Below are positions 31,003-40,304 of a stretch of 42,436 nt of DNA, piece by piece. Location: contig JASJCR010000062.1 in NCBI GenBank assembly GCA_030065875.1, forward strand, positions 1 through 42,436, given 5' to 3'. Origin of the DNA: Ardenticatenaceae bacterium. Lineage in GTDB: Bacteria; Chloroflexota; Anaerolineae; Promineifilales; Promineifilaceae. The first letter of the stretch is position 1, and every line of letters begins with the position of its first letter. The notes under the pieces were generated by a model. The model made no database searches. It was not told the origin of the DNA and saw only the letters and a list, made by a program, of their open reading frames with translations. The position numbers were made by a program, and so were the translations under genes.

Positions 31003-33591
31003 CTAGCGGCCGTTGGCCCGCTTCTTCAGGCCGCGGCGGGGAATGCGCATGGGCAGTTCATAGCGGCGCACCCCGTCAAACTGGTAAAGGGCGTTGGCCA
31101 CCGCCCCGGCCGTGGGCACGAGGCCAATTTCGCCGACACCTTTGGCCCCATAAGGGCCGTAAGGATCGGGCACTTCGACCCCGATGATCTCCATTTCCGG
31201 CATCTCTTTGGCCCGCAAAATGCCCACATCGCGCAGGCGGGTGCTCTTGGGGCGGCCGTTTTCCATCTTTAACTCCTCGCTGATGGCATACCCCAGCCCC
31301 ATGTGAATCGATCCTTCAAGCTGCCCTTCAAAAAGGGTTGGGTTAAAGATTTTGCCGGCGTCGTGCGCGGCCACAATCTTCTTCACGCGGCCGGTCTCCT
31401 CGTCCAGAATCACCAGCTGGGTGGCGTAGCTGTACGAGTAGTGGGTGTACACTTTTTCAACCATCGCCCCTGGCTTGGTGGTCCAGTCCACGACAAATTC
31501 CCCATCGTACTGCCGGCCGACCAGCTCAGATAAATCGTGCTGCTGCAAATCTGCCTTGAGTTCCCGGCAGGCGTCGATTAACGCGTTCCCCACCAGCGAC
31601 GTTGCTCGCGAGGCGGTGGTCATGCCGGCCTTTTGCTCTGATTCGGTGTCGATGCGCACGTCAAACAGGTCGGGAGCCAGGCCGGTCTCGCTGCATACCA
31701 CCTGTAAGGCAATGGTGTTGACCCCCTGACCCATCTCCGTCCAGCCGTGATCGATAACGATTTTGTCGGCCGATTGGATGGTAATGCGCGCCGATGAAGC
31801 GTCCGGCATGCCGTTGCCGATACCGGTATTTTTGATGCCGCAGGCGATCCCGGCATACGCCGCGCTTTGAAATTCATCTTTGACGGCCAGGAGCGTGGCT
31901 TTGGCTCCCGCTCCCGCTTCGATAACCTGTCCGGTAGCCGTCATATCCCCATCGTCGAGGGCGTTATCATAGCGGAACTGCCAGCGGTCAAACCCCCCTT
32001 TTTCACATAGCTCATCGATCAGGCTTTCCAGCCCAAAAGCGGCCTGATTCACCCCAAACCCGCGCATCGCCCCACACGGCAGATTGTTGGTGTAGACCGC
32101 CGTGCTGGTCACGTCGGTCACCGGGAAATTGTACGCCCCGGTGGCGTGCCCGGCCGAGCGCTCGAGCACTTTCATCCCGACCGAGGCGTAAGCGCCGGTG
32201 TCTCCGACAAATTCCACTTCGCAAAAAGTCAGGCGGCCGGCTTCATCACAGCCAATCGTGTATTCCATCCAAATCGGGTGGCGTTTGGGGTGAAACGCAA
32301 TGGATTCATCGCGGGTAAAGCGCACCTTGACCGGCTGCTGCATGAGATAAGCGGCCAGCGCCGCGTGCCCCTGGGCGCTCAGATCTTCTTTGCCGCCAAA
32401 GCCGCCGCCGTTGGGCACCATCTTGACGCGTATTTTGTCGATCGGCAGACCCAGCAGTTTGGCGATCTGCTGGCGATCTTCATAAACCCCCTGCCCCTGG
32501 GAAAGCACCTCTACCCCGTCACCTGATGGATAGGCGATGGCGCACTCCGGCTCCATAAAGCCATGCTCGATCATCTGGGTCTGGAAGACGCCGGTGGCGG
32601 TAAACGCCGCCTGATCTTTGGCCTTAGCCAGATCACCCCGGCTGGTGACCGTCTTGGAGAGCACGTTGCTGCCGCTATCGTGAACCGCTGGGGCGCTTTC
32701 CTTTTTGGCCTCGTGCATGTCGACAATCGGCTCCAGCACTTCATAGTCAACATCGATTTTGGCCACCGCTTCCCGGGCGATGGCATCTGATTCCGCCACC
32801 ACGAGAGCCAGAACGTCACCGACATAGCGGGTGATTTCCCCTTCGGCGATCATCTGGGGCCAATCCTGCTTAATCAGACCGACAAAGCGGTCGCCGGGAA
32901 AATCGGCGGCCGTGAAAATGCGCAGCACGCCCTCATGGGCTTCGGCCGCGGCGACATCAATTTTTAAGACCCTGGCTCGCGGGTGATCGCTAAATTTTAG
33001 AGCGCCGATCTTCATGCCTGGCAGGCGAATGTCATCGACGTAGTGATGCTGCCCCAGAACCAGCTTCTGCGCCTGGTATTTGGGCTGGCGAGAGCCCACC
33101 CGGCCGTCGTTTTCCGGCAGGGCCACTTCTTCTTCCTTGCGCAAGGCCTCGGCCGCGCAGGACACCGAATCAACAATCTTTTTGTAGCCGGTACAGCGAC
33201 ACAGATTGGGCGTCAGCGCTTTTTCGATATCAGCCCGGCCGGGCTCCGGGTTCTTGCCAATGAGGACGTGAGACTGCATGACAATGCCCGGAATACAGAA
33301 ACCACACTGCACGCCGCCGCAGGCGACAAAGGAGTTGGCGTAAACTCCCTGCTGATACTCGCTCAATCCTTCAATCGTCGTCACGGCCCCGTCGGCCACT
33401 CGGCTCATCTTGGTCACGCAGGAAAGAACCGCCTTATCATCGAGCTGCACCACACAGCAGCCGCAGGCCGCCTGAGGGGCGCAGCCGTTTTTGGGTGACA
33501 GGATGCCTTCATGCTCGCGCAGATAGGTCATCAGGTCCAGATCCGGATCACCCCCATATTCTTTTACCTGCCCGTTGAGTAAAAATTTCAT
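31003..33591 (-). CDS. Molybdenum hydroxylase, selenium-dependent xanthine dehydrogenase type (2Fe-2S plus Mo domains)
   Basis: 862 residues from the ATG at 33591, with GGAGA 7 bp upstream; a GTG two codons earlier is possible. The N-terminal ferredoxin-like cluster uses Cys37, Cys43, Cys46 and Cys58 (CAPQAACGCC). A second 2Fe-2S cluster uses Cys96, Cys99, Cys131 and Cys133 (CGFC, LCRCTGY). The molybdopterin domain shows GQGVYEDRQQIAKLLGLP, GGGFGGKEDLSAQGH, CGAMRGFGVNQAAF and the C-terminal active-site Glu in GAKGVGEIG. No FAD domain or FAD-subunit gene is present. The fusion and the ssnA neighbour match the selenium-dependent XDH type that hydroxylates purines. The selenium is a bound cofactor, so no in-frame UGA is expected, and none is seen. 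Confidence 0.88.
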   Translation of the reverse strand: MKFLLNGQVKEYGGDPDLDLMTYLREHEGILSPKNGCAPQAACGCCVVQLDDKAVLSCVTKMSRVADGAVTTIEGLSEYQQGVYANSFVACGGVQCGFCIPGIVMQSHVLIGKNPEPGRADIEKALTPNLCRCTGYKKIVDSVSCAAEALRKEEEVALPENDGRVGSRQPKYQAQKLVLGQHHYVDDIRLPGMKIGALKFSDHPRARVLKIDVAAAEAHEGVLRIFTAADFPGDRFVGLIKQDWPQMIAEGEITRYVGDVLALVVAESDAIAREAVAKIDVDYEVLEPIVDMHEAKKESAPAVHDSGSNVLSKTVTSRGDLAKAKDQAAFTATGVFQTQMIEHGFMEPECAIAYPSGDGVEVLSQGQGVYEDRQQIAKLLGLPIDKIRVKMVPNGGGFGGKEDLSAQGHAALAAYLMQQPVKVRFTRDESIAFHPKRHPIWMEYTIGCDEAGRLTFCEVEFVGDTGAYASVGMKVLERSAGHATGAYNFPVTDVTSTAVYTNNLPCGAMRGFGVNQAAFGLESLIDELCEKGGFDRWQFRYDNALDDGDMTATGQVIEAGAGAKATLLAVKDEFQSAAYAGIACGIKNTGIGNGMPDASSARITIQSADKIVIDHGWTEMGQGVNTIALQVVCSETGLAPDLFDVRIDTESEQKAGMTTASRATSLVGNALIDACRELKADLQQHDLSELVGRQYDGEFVVDWTTKPGAMVEKVYTHYSYSYATQLVILDEETGRVKKIVAAHDAGKIFNPTLFEGQLEGSIHMGLGYAISEELKMENGRPKSTRLRDVGILRAKEMPEMEIIGVEVPDPYGPYGAKGVGEIGLVPTAGAVANALYQFDGVRRYELPMRIPRRGLKKRANGR

Positions 33592-33644
33592 AATCACATC
33601 TCCAGATTGGAGTGGTTTCTATTTGGTGTCGCTGTTTAGGAAAA

Positions 33645-33720
33645 TCACCGCGGAGGGCGCAAAGAACGCAGAGATTTTTGAAAGACCATTCCGCAGCGTT
33701 CTCCGTGCCCTCGGCGGTGA
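33645..33720. repeat. Imperfect long hairpin (CACCGCGGAGGGC family)
   Basis: The left arm TCACCGCGGAGGGCGCAAAG pairs imperfectly with the right arm ...CGTGCCCTCGGCGGTGA over about 28 bp. It lies in the 287-bp gap between the ABC ATPase and hydroxylase genes of the same orientation. The rest of that gap (33721-33878) shows nothing recognisable. Confidence 0.7.
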
Positions 33721-33878
33721 AAATTAATCAATCATGATACGTCAGCACGGCACCAAACAAAACCCAGCTCCTTTTGACGAAATCCCCTCTTCGTGACCGG
33801 CAGCTGTGGAAGCATTGGGGAGCTTTGCTTCACACTCGCCAGGGCGCCGGCCGCACTCAGTCCACTTATCTGGCGTGA

Positions 33879-35441
33879 CTAATTCATAGGCTCGAGCCGT
33901 TTTTCTCCGGCCATCATTAAACCCAGCTCTTCAGTTGTCACTTCATCACTATGCACGATCCCCATGATTTCGCCGTTAAATAAAACAACAATGCGGTCCG
34001 ACATCGCTTTAACCTCGTCGAGATCTTCGGAGATCAACAGCGTGGCCAAACCCTTGGCCCGCTGCTGGAGAAGCTGGTTGTGTATATACTCGGTGGCTCC
34101 GATATCTACCCCTCTTGTGGGCTGCGCAGCGATCAGCACCCGCGGTTTGCGGACCAGCTCGCGGGCCAAGATCACTTTTTGGATGTTTCCGCCGGACAGG
34201 CTTTTGACCGGGGTATCTTTATCTGGTGTTTTGACCGAAAATGCCTCGATTTGTTCCCTGGCGTGCTCGGCAATGTGCTTAAAAGCCAGAAATATATTGT
34301 TGCTAAACGGGGTGCGGATGTAATCCTGTAAAACGAGGTTCTCGGCGACTGAAAAATCTTTGATCACCCCATCGTGCATGCGCTCTTCAGGAATATACGA
34401 AAGGCCATTTCTGTACATCTCGGCCGGGGGCATATCGGTCACGTCGAGACCCTCCAGAATGATTTTTCCAGAGTCAACTCCATGCAGCCCGATGATTGTG
34501 CGGGCCAGCGGCCGCTGACCGTTTCCAGATACCCCCGCCACACCAACAATTTCACCGCTGTGAACCTGAAAAGAAATGTTTTTTAAAATTGGATTCCCTT
34601 CACCATCAACCGCAGTGACATTGTCAAATTCGAGTCGAACCTCCCCAAGCTCGCTTGGCGGGCGAATACGCTCGAGGAGCACCTCGCGGCCGACCATCAT
34701 GTTGGCCAGCTGCTCCTTGGTCACATCGGCCGTCTCGACGGTGCCTACCATCCGGCCGTCCCGCAGCACCGATACGCGATCGGTCAGGGCAAATATCTCG
34801 TGCAGCTTGTGGGAAATAAAGATCAGCGCGTGCCCATCGGCCGCCATCTGCCGCAAAATGACAAAAATGTCGTCCACTTCCTGCGGGGTGAGGACCGCCG
34901 TCGGTTCATCGAGCACGAGCAGAGCCGCACCGCGATAAAGGGCCTTGACAATTTCAACCCGCTGCCGCTGCCCCACCGCCAGATCGGAAATCGTGGCCTG
35001 GGGATCAACCTGCAGCCCATATTTTTCCGCCAGTTCCTCAATGCGCTCTGAAACCACGTCCAAATCCAAACGGGCTCCCCGAGAAGAGGGCAATCCCAGA
35101 GCCACATTTTCGGCCACCGTCATATTGTCAACCAGCATAAAGTGCTGGTGGATCATGCCGATGCCATTTTGCAGCGAGTCTGTCGGCGAGTTGATGCGAA
35201 TCGGCCGGCCGTTGAGAAGTATTTCTCCTTCATCCGGCTGGTACAGCCCATAAAGAATCTTCATAAGCGTGCTTTTACCCGCGCCGTTTTCGCCGAGAAG
35301 CGCGTGGATCTCTCCGGCCTTGACGTGCAGATCGACCTGGTCGTTGGCCAAGACGCCGGGGAAACGCTTGGTAATGCTCCGCATTTCCAACGATTCAATG
35401 CGGGGCAAGCCGGAGGGAAGAAGATTATTTTCCGAGTTCAT
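33879..35441 (-). CDS. Nucleoside/simple-sugar type ABC importer ATPase (tandem NBDs, Nup/Yuf type)
   Basis: 520 residues with two nucleotide-binding domains. The first has Walker A GENGAGKST and Walker B LLVLDEPTAVLTP, but its signature is LAVGQRQRVEI, as usual in this family. The second has a degenerate P-loop (GVAGVSGNGQRPL), a normal signature LSGGNIQKV and VLIAAQPTRGVD as Walker B. This asymmetric pair is typical of ATPases serving BMP-type binding proteins and BPD_transp_2 permeases, which import purine nucleosides. It starts 3 bp after the CodA-like stop. The permeases and binding protein lie 2-7 kb upstream on the same strand. Substrate assignment (nucleosides or bases) comes from family and context. 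Confidence 0.92.
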   Translation of the reverse strand: MNSENNLLPSGLPRIESLEMRSITKRFPGVLANDQVDLHVKAGEIHALLGENGAGKSTLMKILYGLYQPDEGEILLNGRPIRINSPTDSLQNGIGMIHQHFMLVDNMTVAENVALGLPSSRGARLDLDVVSERIEELAEKYGLQVDPQATISDLAVGQRQRVEIVKALYRGAALLVLDEPTAVLTPQEVDDIFVILRQMAADGHALIFISHKLHEIFALTDRVSVLRDGRMVGTVETADVTKEQLANMMVGREVLLERIRPPSELGEVRLEFDNVTAVDGEGNPILKNISFQVHSGEIVGVAGVSGNGQRPLARTIIGLHGVDSGKIILEGLDVTDMPPAEMYRNGLSYIPEERMHDGVIKDFSVAENLVLQDYIRTPFSNNIFLAFKHIAEHAREQIEAFSVKTPDKDTPVKSLSGGNIQKVILARELVRKPRVLIAAQPTRGVDIGATEYIHNQLLQQRAKGLATLLISEDLDEVKAMSDRIVVLFNGEIMGIVHSDEVTTEELGLMMAGEKRLEPMN

Positions 35442-35444
35442 AGT

Positions 35445-36698
35445 TCACTTCCAAAGGGCGGCACCTTGATGCCAGGTGGTTTGCGTCTGCGATTCAACCA
35501 CAATTATACCTTTTCGCAGCACATACCGGCGCACCGGCCGGCGTCGTAGGGCTTCAACCGGGGATTTGGCATCGAGGACAACCAGATTCGCCTCAGCTCC
35601 TACTTTAACCCCATATTTTTCCAGGGGCCACAGGCGGGCGGCATGATAACGAGGCATATCAAAAGCAGCCTGGATTTCTTCTGGAGCGCCCATATGCGCT
35701 GCGTGGGCGGTGATCATCGCCACCTCCAGCGGATCCATTTGACCATATGGGTAAAACATATTTTGCACATCATCCTGACCGCAAACGACGTTAACACCGG
35801 CCTGCAGCAGTTCCACGACGCGGGCGATCCCGCGAGGCTTGGGATGATGGTGATTTCGCCCTTCCAGCATCAGGTTGATAGGAGCATTGGTGACGACATG
35901 AATATCGGCCTGCTTCACCTTTTCGATAATTCGGGCCGCCATGGCATCATCCCAGGCCGACATCGAGCAGCAGTGACCGGCCGTTACCCGTCCCTGCCAG
36001 CCGCTTTCAATGGTTTTCTCAGCCAGCAGCTCCAGCGAGTGCCAGTACGGGTCATCGGTTTCATCGATGTGCATGTCGATATCCACATCAAATTTTTCAG
36101 CCATCTCAAATGCCAATTCGATGTGACGGGCGGCATCCGCCATATTTTTTTCACCGTGGGGCATGCCGCCAACCAAATCACAGCCCTTTTCCAGCGCCTG
36201 CCACATCATGTCAACCGCTTCCGGATTGCGGGCCATCCCCAGTTGGGGAAAGGCCACAAGCTGAATGTCGATGAGGTCCCGATATTGCTCTCGCGCCGCG
36301 GCGACCCCGTTGAGGATGGTCAATTTGGCGATGTGATCGATATCGACGTGGCTGCGCAGCCACAACGTGCCGTTGGCCACGGCCGCCTGGATGACCCGGC
36401 CGGCTCGCTGCACAATGTCTGCGGTGGTCAGATCGTGCTTGACCTCCGCATAGATCTCTATCGCTTCAAGCAGCGTGCCGCTCTGGTTAATCAGCCCATC
36501 CCAAAGATAGGCATTCTCCAAATGAAAATGGGCTTCGAAAAAGGCAGGAGAAATCATCCCCCCCTCGGCGTCAATCTCCCGCGCGCCGGGAGGCAAAGGG
36601 GTTGATGAAACAGCCTCGATCAGGCCGTTTTTAATGCCTACTTCTATTGTCTCTCCGGTGGTATCAGAGAGGCCGTTTCGAATCACGAGATCCATCAT
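35445..36698 (-). CDS. Cytosine-deaminase-like amidohydrolase (CodA family)
   Basis: 417 residues. The N-terminal metal site is in SPAFFEAHFHLENAYLWDG (His57/His59), followed by LINQSGTLLEAIEIY, closely echoing CodA. Other active-site segments are DIDMHIDETDDPYWHS (His/Glu), TAGHCCSMSAWDDAM (His) and VVCGQDDVQNMFYPYG (metal Asp). It hydrolytically deaminates cytosine, isoguanine or a related ring amide. The gene is inserted between the binding-protein and ATPase genes of the nucleoside transporter, so the base is probably processed on entry. Start choice (36698 or the next ATG) is uncertain because the GGAGGGG site lies about 14-17 bp away. CodA family is firm; exact base unknown. Confidence 0.85.
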   Translation of the reverse strand: MMDLVIRNGLSDTTGETIEVGIKNGLIEAVSSTPLPPGAREIDAEGGMISPAFFEAHFHLENAYLWDGLINQSGTLLEAIEIYAEVKHDLTTADIVQRAGRVIQAAVANGTLWLRSHVDIDHIAKLTILNGVAAAREQYRDLIDIQLVAFPQLGMARNPEAVDMMWQALEKGCDLVGGMPHGEKNMADAARHIELAFEMAEKFDVDIDMHIDETDDPYWHSLELLAEKTIESGWQGRVTAGHCCSMSAWDDAMAARIIEKVKQADIHVVTNAPINLMLEGRNHHHPKPRGIARVVELLQAGVNVVCGQDDVQNMFYPYGQMDPLEVAMITAHAAHMGAPEEIQAAFDMPRYHAARLWPLEKYGVKVGAEANLVVLDAKSPVEALRRRPVRRYVLRKGIIVVESQTQTTWHQGAALWK

Positions 36699-36810
36699 AA
36701 CTGAATCAATATTCCCCTCCCGCGTCGGGTTCAGGGGTATCCAATCTAACTGAAAAACCTATCACCTCATGTCTGTTCAAGGGCTGTTTTTACTCTACAT
36801 CGCCAATTGG

Positions 36811-36938
36811 TAGGGCCGCAGCATGCTGCGGCCGTGGGGTCACCTGCCATAACCTTCCACCCTATGGCGAATGATTTTGTTTTAACCGCCAACTACCCTG
36901 TCGGGGAGATGGATCGGCCGCAGCATGCTGCGGCCCTA
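36811..36938. repeat. Inverted pair of 20-bp perfect palindromes
   Basis: The palindrome GGCCGCAGCATGCTGCGGCC occurs at 36814-36833 and again at 36916-36935. Flanking bases (TAG on the left of copy 1, CTA on the right of copy 2) show that the two are in opposite orientation with 23-bp arms. They lie in the 391-bp gap (36699-37089) between the binding-protein and CodA-like genes. Confidence 0.85.
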
Positions 36939-36985
36939 CGGCGCAAGATTGATCTACCGTGCCCTGTTTGATCACATGCTTGGAC

Positions 36986-37080
36986 CTCTCCACCTCTGAC
37001 CCACATCGGGGAGGGGGGCTTATTGGACCGCCTGAGAAGGGATCATTTACCTGTCCACCTCTGACCCGCGTCGGGGAGGG
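36986..37080. repeat. 30-bp direct repeat, two copies
   Basis: 36986-37015 and 37051-37080 share CCACCTCTGACCC and TCGGGGAGGG, differing at only a few positions. They lie just downstream of the stop codon of the tandem-BMP gene. With the palindromes at 36811 they account for most of the recognisable structure in this gap. Confidence 0.75.
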
Positions 37081-37089
37081 GTTTACTCT

Positions 37090-39192
37090 TTAATTACGCG
37101 GTTCGGCCACAATCTCAATAGTACCGTCGATGATACCCTGTTCGGCCGCCATCGCCGCTTCAACCGCATCCGCCGGCAGACTATCGTCATAAACCATCGT
37201 CTGACCGCCATTTTCCAGCGTCAGCTGCAGCACCCGGCCGCCGTAATCACCAGCCTGGTTGGAGACAATCATCTCCAGCAGCGTATCGGTCCAATCATAC
37301 AGAACGGTGGCAATCACCACATCCTGACCGGCCGGGCTTTGATCCGCCTGGATACCGAGCCAGGGAATGTTATTTTCCTGTGCAATCCCAATCGCCCCGA
37401 CAACCTGCTGGGAGGAGCCGGTCAGGATATCGGCTCCGGCCTGCAGATGGGTATTGGCCGCCTCGGCCGCCAGAGCGGTATCGCCAAACGAGCCGGTGAA
37501 CGAGACGTTGACCTGGACATCCGCATCGGTATCTTTGACCCCGGCCAGGAAACCGTCAACGTGCAGCTTGGCGTCGCCGGCGTCGACCGGCCCCACCAGA
37601 CCGATGATGCCTACTTCGGTGAGGTTCGCCGCCAGAACGCCGCTCACATAGCCACCTTGTTCAGCCCGCGGCTCGTAAGCGAAGACATTGGTTACCCCTT
37701 CTTCTTCGCCGGTGTTGGTGGTGGTTCCCCAGGCAAAACTGGTTTCCGGGAAGTCAGGCGCCAGCTCAAATAGCGAGGTGCCGTACTGTGCGCCGTGAGC
37801 AATCACCAGGTCATAGCCGCTGTCGGCATAGTCGCGAATGGCCGCGGCCGCATCTGTGACGTTAAACATGCTTTCGGAGAAGGCGATTTCAACCACGTCT
37901 TCACCGTAATGCTCCTGAATTTCGACCAAAGAGTCATAAATTGATTGACTCCAGGCCAGGTCGGTGGTGGTGCTGGGCAAAACCAGAGCGACCCGCACCG
38001 GTTCGATCTCTGGAAAATCGGCCATTTCCTCTTCCGCCATCGACTCTTCCGATTCTTCCATCGGCGCTTCACCGGCGATGACCGCCATCACATCCAGGCT
38101 GCCGGCGACAATTTGATCCGCAGCCTCCTGGGCGGCCGTCACCGCGTCGGCATCCAGCGTGTCAGAAAATTCCATGACCAATCCGCCATTGGCCAGGGTT
38201 AGGGCGTACGCCGTGCCGCCATTTTCACCAGCCAGATGTTTATTGATGATGTCGCTCATCACCCCGTCCCACACGTACAGCTGGGTAGAAATAACGATAT
38301 CCGGGGCCAGCGAACTTTGGTCGGATTGGGTGCCGATCCAGGGAATCCCCTGCTCGTTGGCCACCCCAATCGCGCCCACAACCTGCTGGGCCGACCCGGT
38401 CAGAATATCGGCTCCGGCCTGAATGTGGGTGTTGGCCGCTTCGGCCGCCAGGGCGGTATCACCAAATGAACCGGTATACGACACGTTGACCTGCGCCTCG
38501 GGATTGGCGGCCATCGCCCCGGCCACAAACCCATCAATGTAGAGCTTGGCGTCACCGGCTTCAACCGGCCCAACGACGCCAATCACGCCGGATTCAGAAA
38601 GATTGGAAGCCAAAATACCGGCGACGTATCCCCCTTCTTCAGCCCGGGCTTCATAAGCAAAGACATTTTCCAATCCTTGATCCTCCCCCGTGTCGACAGC
38701 GGTACCCCAGGCAAAGGTGGTATCGGGAAAGTCGGGAGCCACCTCAAACATTGATGTGCCGTATTGGGTGCCGTGAGCGATAACCACATCGTACCCTTCT
38801 TCGGCATAGTCACGGATCGCCGCGGCCGCATCGGTGACGTTAAACATACTTTCCGAAAAGGCGATTTCAAACACCTCTTCACCACCGGCTTCTTCCTGCA
38901 GGCGGAGCAGCGCATCATAAATCGCCTGGCTCCAGGCCAGGTCGGTAATGGTGCTGGGCATGACGATGGCCACCCGCACCTGGTCAATATCAGATACGTC
39001 CGCTTCGGCCGACACATCTTCCACGGCCGCCTCTTCCTCTTCAACCACTTCAGCCTCTTCCACAGGCTCCTCTTCGACCGTGGTCTCGGTCTCTGATACG
39101 TCATCCGGTTCGGGGGCACCGCCGCCACAGGCGATCAAAAAGGCCGCCAACAACATCACCCAAATTACCGAAAGCCAAGTTTTTCTATTCAT
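37090..39192 (-). CDS. BMP-family binding lipoprotein with two tandem BMP domains
   Basis: 700 residues from the ATG at 39192, with AAGGAGAAAATC; the open frame upstream lacks a signal. The signal peptide has a lipobox (FLIAC, Cys22), so the protein is lipid-anchored. An acidic linker (about 28-70, many Glu) leads to BMP domain 1 (about 71-372), a second acidic linker (about 373-396), and BMP domain 2 (about 397-700). The domains are very alike: SESMFNVTDAAAAIRDYA and TGSFGDTALAAEAANTH occur in both, and DLAWSQ, GYVAGILASNL/GYVSGVLAANL and GAIGVANEQGIPW/GAIGIAQENNIPW correspond. BMP proteins bind nucleosides or related ligands for ABC import and normally have one domain of about 320 residues. 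Here one polypeptide presents two binding sites. It lies between the permeases and the CodA-like gene. Confidence 0.92.
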   Translation of the reverse strand: MNRKTWLSVIWVMLLAAFLIACGGGAPEPDDVSETETTVEEEPVEEAEVVEEEEAAVEDVSAEADVSDIDQVRVAIVMPSTITDLAWSQAIYDALLRLQEEAGGEEVFEIAFSESMFNVTDAAAAIRDYAEEGYDVVIAHGTQYGTSMFEVAPDFPDTTFAWGTAVDTGEDQGLENVFAYEARAEEGGYVAGILASNLSESGVIGVVGPVEAGDAKLYIDGFVAGAMAANPEAQVNVSYTGSFGDTALAAEAANTHIQAGADILTGSAQQVVGAIGVANEQGIPWIGTQSDQSSLAPDIVISTQLYVWDGVMSDIINKHLAGENGGTAYALTLANGGLVMEFSDTLDADAVTAAQEAADQIVAGSLDVMAVIAGEAPMEESEESMAEEEMADFPEIEPVRVALVLPSTTTDLAWSQSIYDSLVEIQEHYGEDVVEIAFSESMFNVTDAAAAIRDYADSGYDLVIAHGAQYGTSLFELAPDFPETSFAWGTTTNTGEEEGVTNVFAYEPRAEQGGYVSGVLAANLTEVGIIGLVGPVDAGDAKLHVDGFLAGVKDTDADVQVNVSFTGSFGDTALAAEAANTHLQAGADILTGSSQQVVGAIGIAQENNIPWLGIQADQSPAGQDVVIATVLYDWTDTLLEMIVSNQAGDYGGRVLQLTLENGGQTMVYDDSLPADAVEAAMAAEQGIIDGTIEIVAEPRN

Positions 39193-39356
39193 GATTTTCT
39201 CCTTCTTTGATATCAAATCGAATGGCGCATTGGATTCTCCTTTATATCCAATGTTCGCCTGTCGGTGTTGACATTTACGATCACAATCAACTTTCAACGG
39301 GAACGGCAATTTTTGCTTTCCCGATGGTCGTCTTAAATGCCAACCAGCACCTCAAC

Positions 39357-40304
39357 TCAATTTTCACCACGGGCAAACGGCTTGGTTAAAGCCCGCGGCT
39401 GTAGAGCGCGTCGGAACGGTAGGGCGAGCGCGATGATCGTCAATAAATAGGGCATCATGACGGCCACATCTGAAGGAATATTTAAACCTAAAACCTGCAC
39501 CCAAAGCTGTAAGGCGTTGACGGTGCTAAAAAGCAGGGCCCCTAACAGGACCCCAACGGGTCGCCAACTGCCAAAGTAAACCAGGGCTACGGCAATAAAC
39601 CCCAGGCCGTTGGTCATGTTTTCCTGAAAAATATTCAGGAGAGAAATTGAAAGGGAGGCCCCGGCGATCCCGGCCAGCGTACCTCCGATCGTTACCGCCG
39701 CATACCGCACGCGATTGACGTTTACGCCAACCGAATCGGCTGCTTCGGGGTTTTGCCCCACGGCGCGAACCTTTAAGCCCCAGGTGGTGCGGTTTAACAG
39801 ATACCACGACAGAGGCACCAGGGCGTAAGCGCCATACGTCATGATGTTGTATTCAAAAAACAGCTCGCCCACGATAGGGAGATCGGCCAGGCAAAAACCG
39901 CCCATGCAGAAGCGCAGGATGGGAAACCCCTGCACCCCTTCAACCGAGCCGATCAACGTCTTAAACAGGAGGCTGGACATGCCCAGGCCGAACATGTAGA
40001 GGCCGATTCCGCTGATTCCCTGCTCCGCCTGAAAGGTGATACTGACCACGCAGAGAATGAGCCCCATCAAGGCCCCAACTGCGGCCGCAGCCAGCAGACC
40101 GAGCACCGGGCTGCCCGTCTCAAAAACGGTGTAAAAGCCAAAAAAGGCACCCATCAGCATAATCCCGTCAACGCCTAAATTTAACACCCCCGAACGCTGG
40201 GAGAAGGTCTCACCCACGGCGGCATAAATATAAGGCGTGGCCAGACGAATACCGGAATGAATGATTCCCAAAATAATGGCTAAAGTGGTTAAATCTTCAT
40301 TCAT
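39357..40304 (-). CDS. ABC permease of nucleoside/BMP type, subunit 2 (BPD_transp_2)
   Basis: 315 residues, highly hydrophobic with about 8-9 helices. It begins with the family-typical N-terminus IRLATPYIYAAVGETFSQRSGVLNLGVDGIML and contains VGVNVNRVRYAAVTIGGTLAGIAGA and the C-terminal LLFSTVNALQLWVQ. It forms the membrane channel with the 411-residue permease and takes ligand from the BMP lipoprotein. Its start overlaps the stop of the previous permease by 4 bp (ATGA), so the two are translationally coupled. The gap to the BMP gene is 164 bp and shows no clear structure. Confidence 0.92.
   Translation of the reverse strand: MNEDLTTLAIILGIIHSGIRLATPYIYAAVGETFSQRSGVLNLGVDGIMLMGAFFGFYTVFETGSPVLGLLAAAAVGALMGLILCVVSITFQAEQGISGIGLYMFGLGMSSLLFKTLIGSVEGVQGFPILRFCMGGFCLADLPIVGELFFEYNIMTYGAYALVPLSWYLLNRTTWGLKVRAVGQNPEAADSVGVNVNRVRYAAVTIGGTLAGIAGASLSISLLNIFQENMTNGLGFIAVALVYFGSWRPVGVLLGALLFSTVNALQLWVQVLGLNIPSDVAVMMPYLLTIIALALPFRRALQPRALTKPFARGEN

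Noticed and set aside
31003..33591. Selenocysteine in the XDH-type protein
   Set aside because: No in-frame UGA occurs; selenium in this family is a bound labile cofactor.
35643..36605. 320-codon open frame on the plus strand
   Set aside because: Antisense to the CodA-like gene; His/Gly/Arg-rich composition typical of shadow frames.
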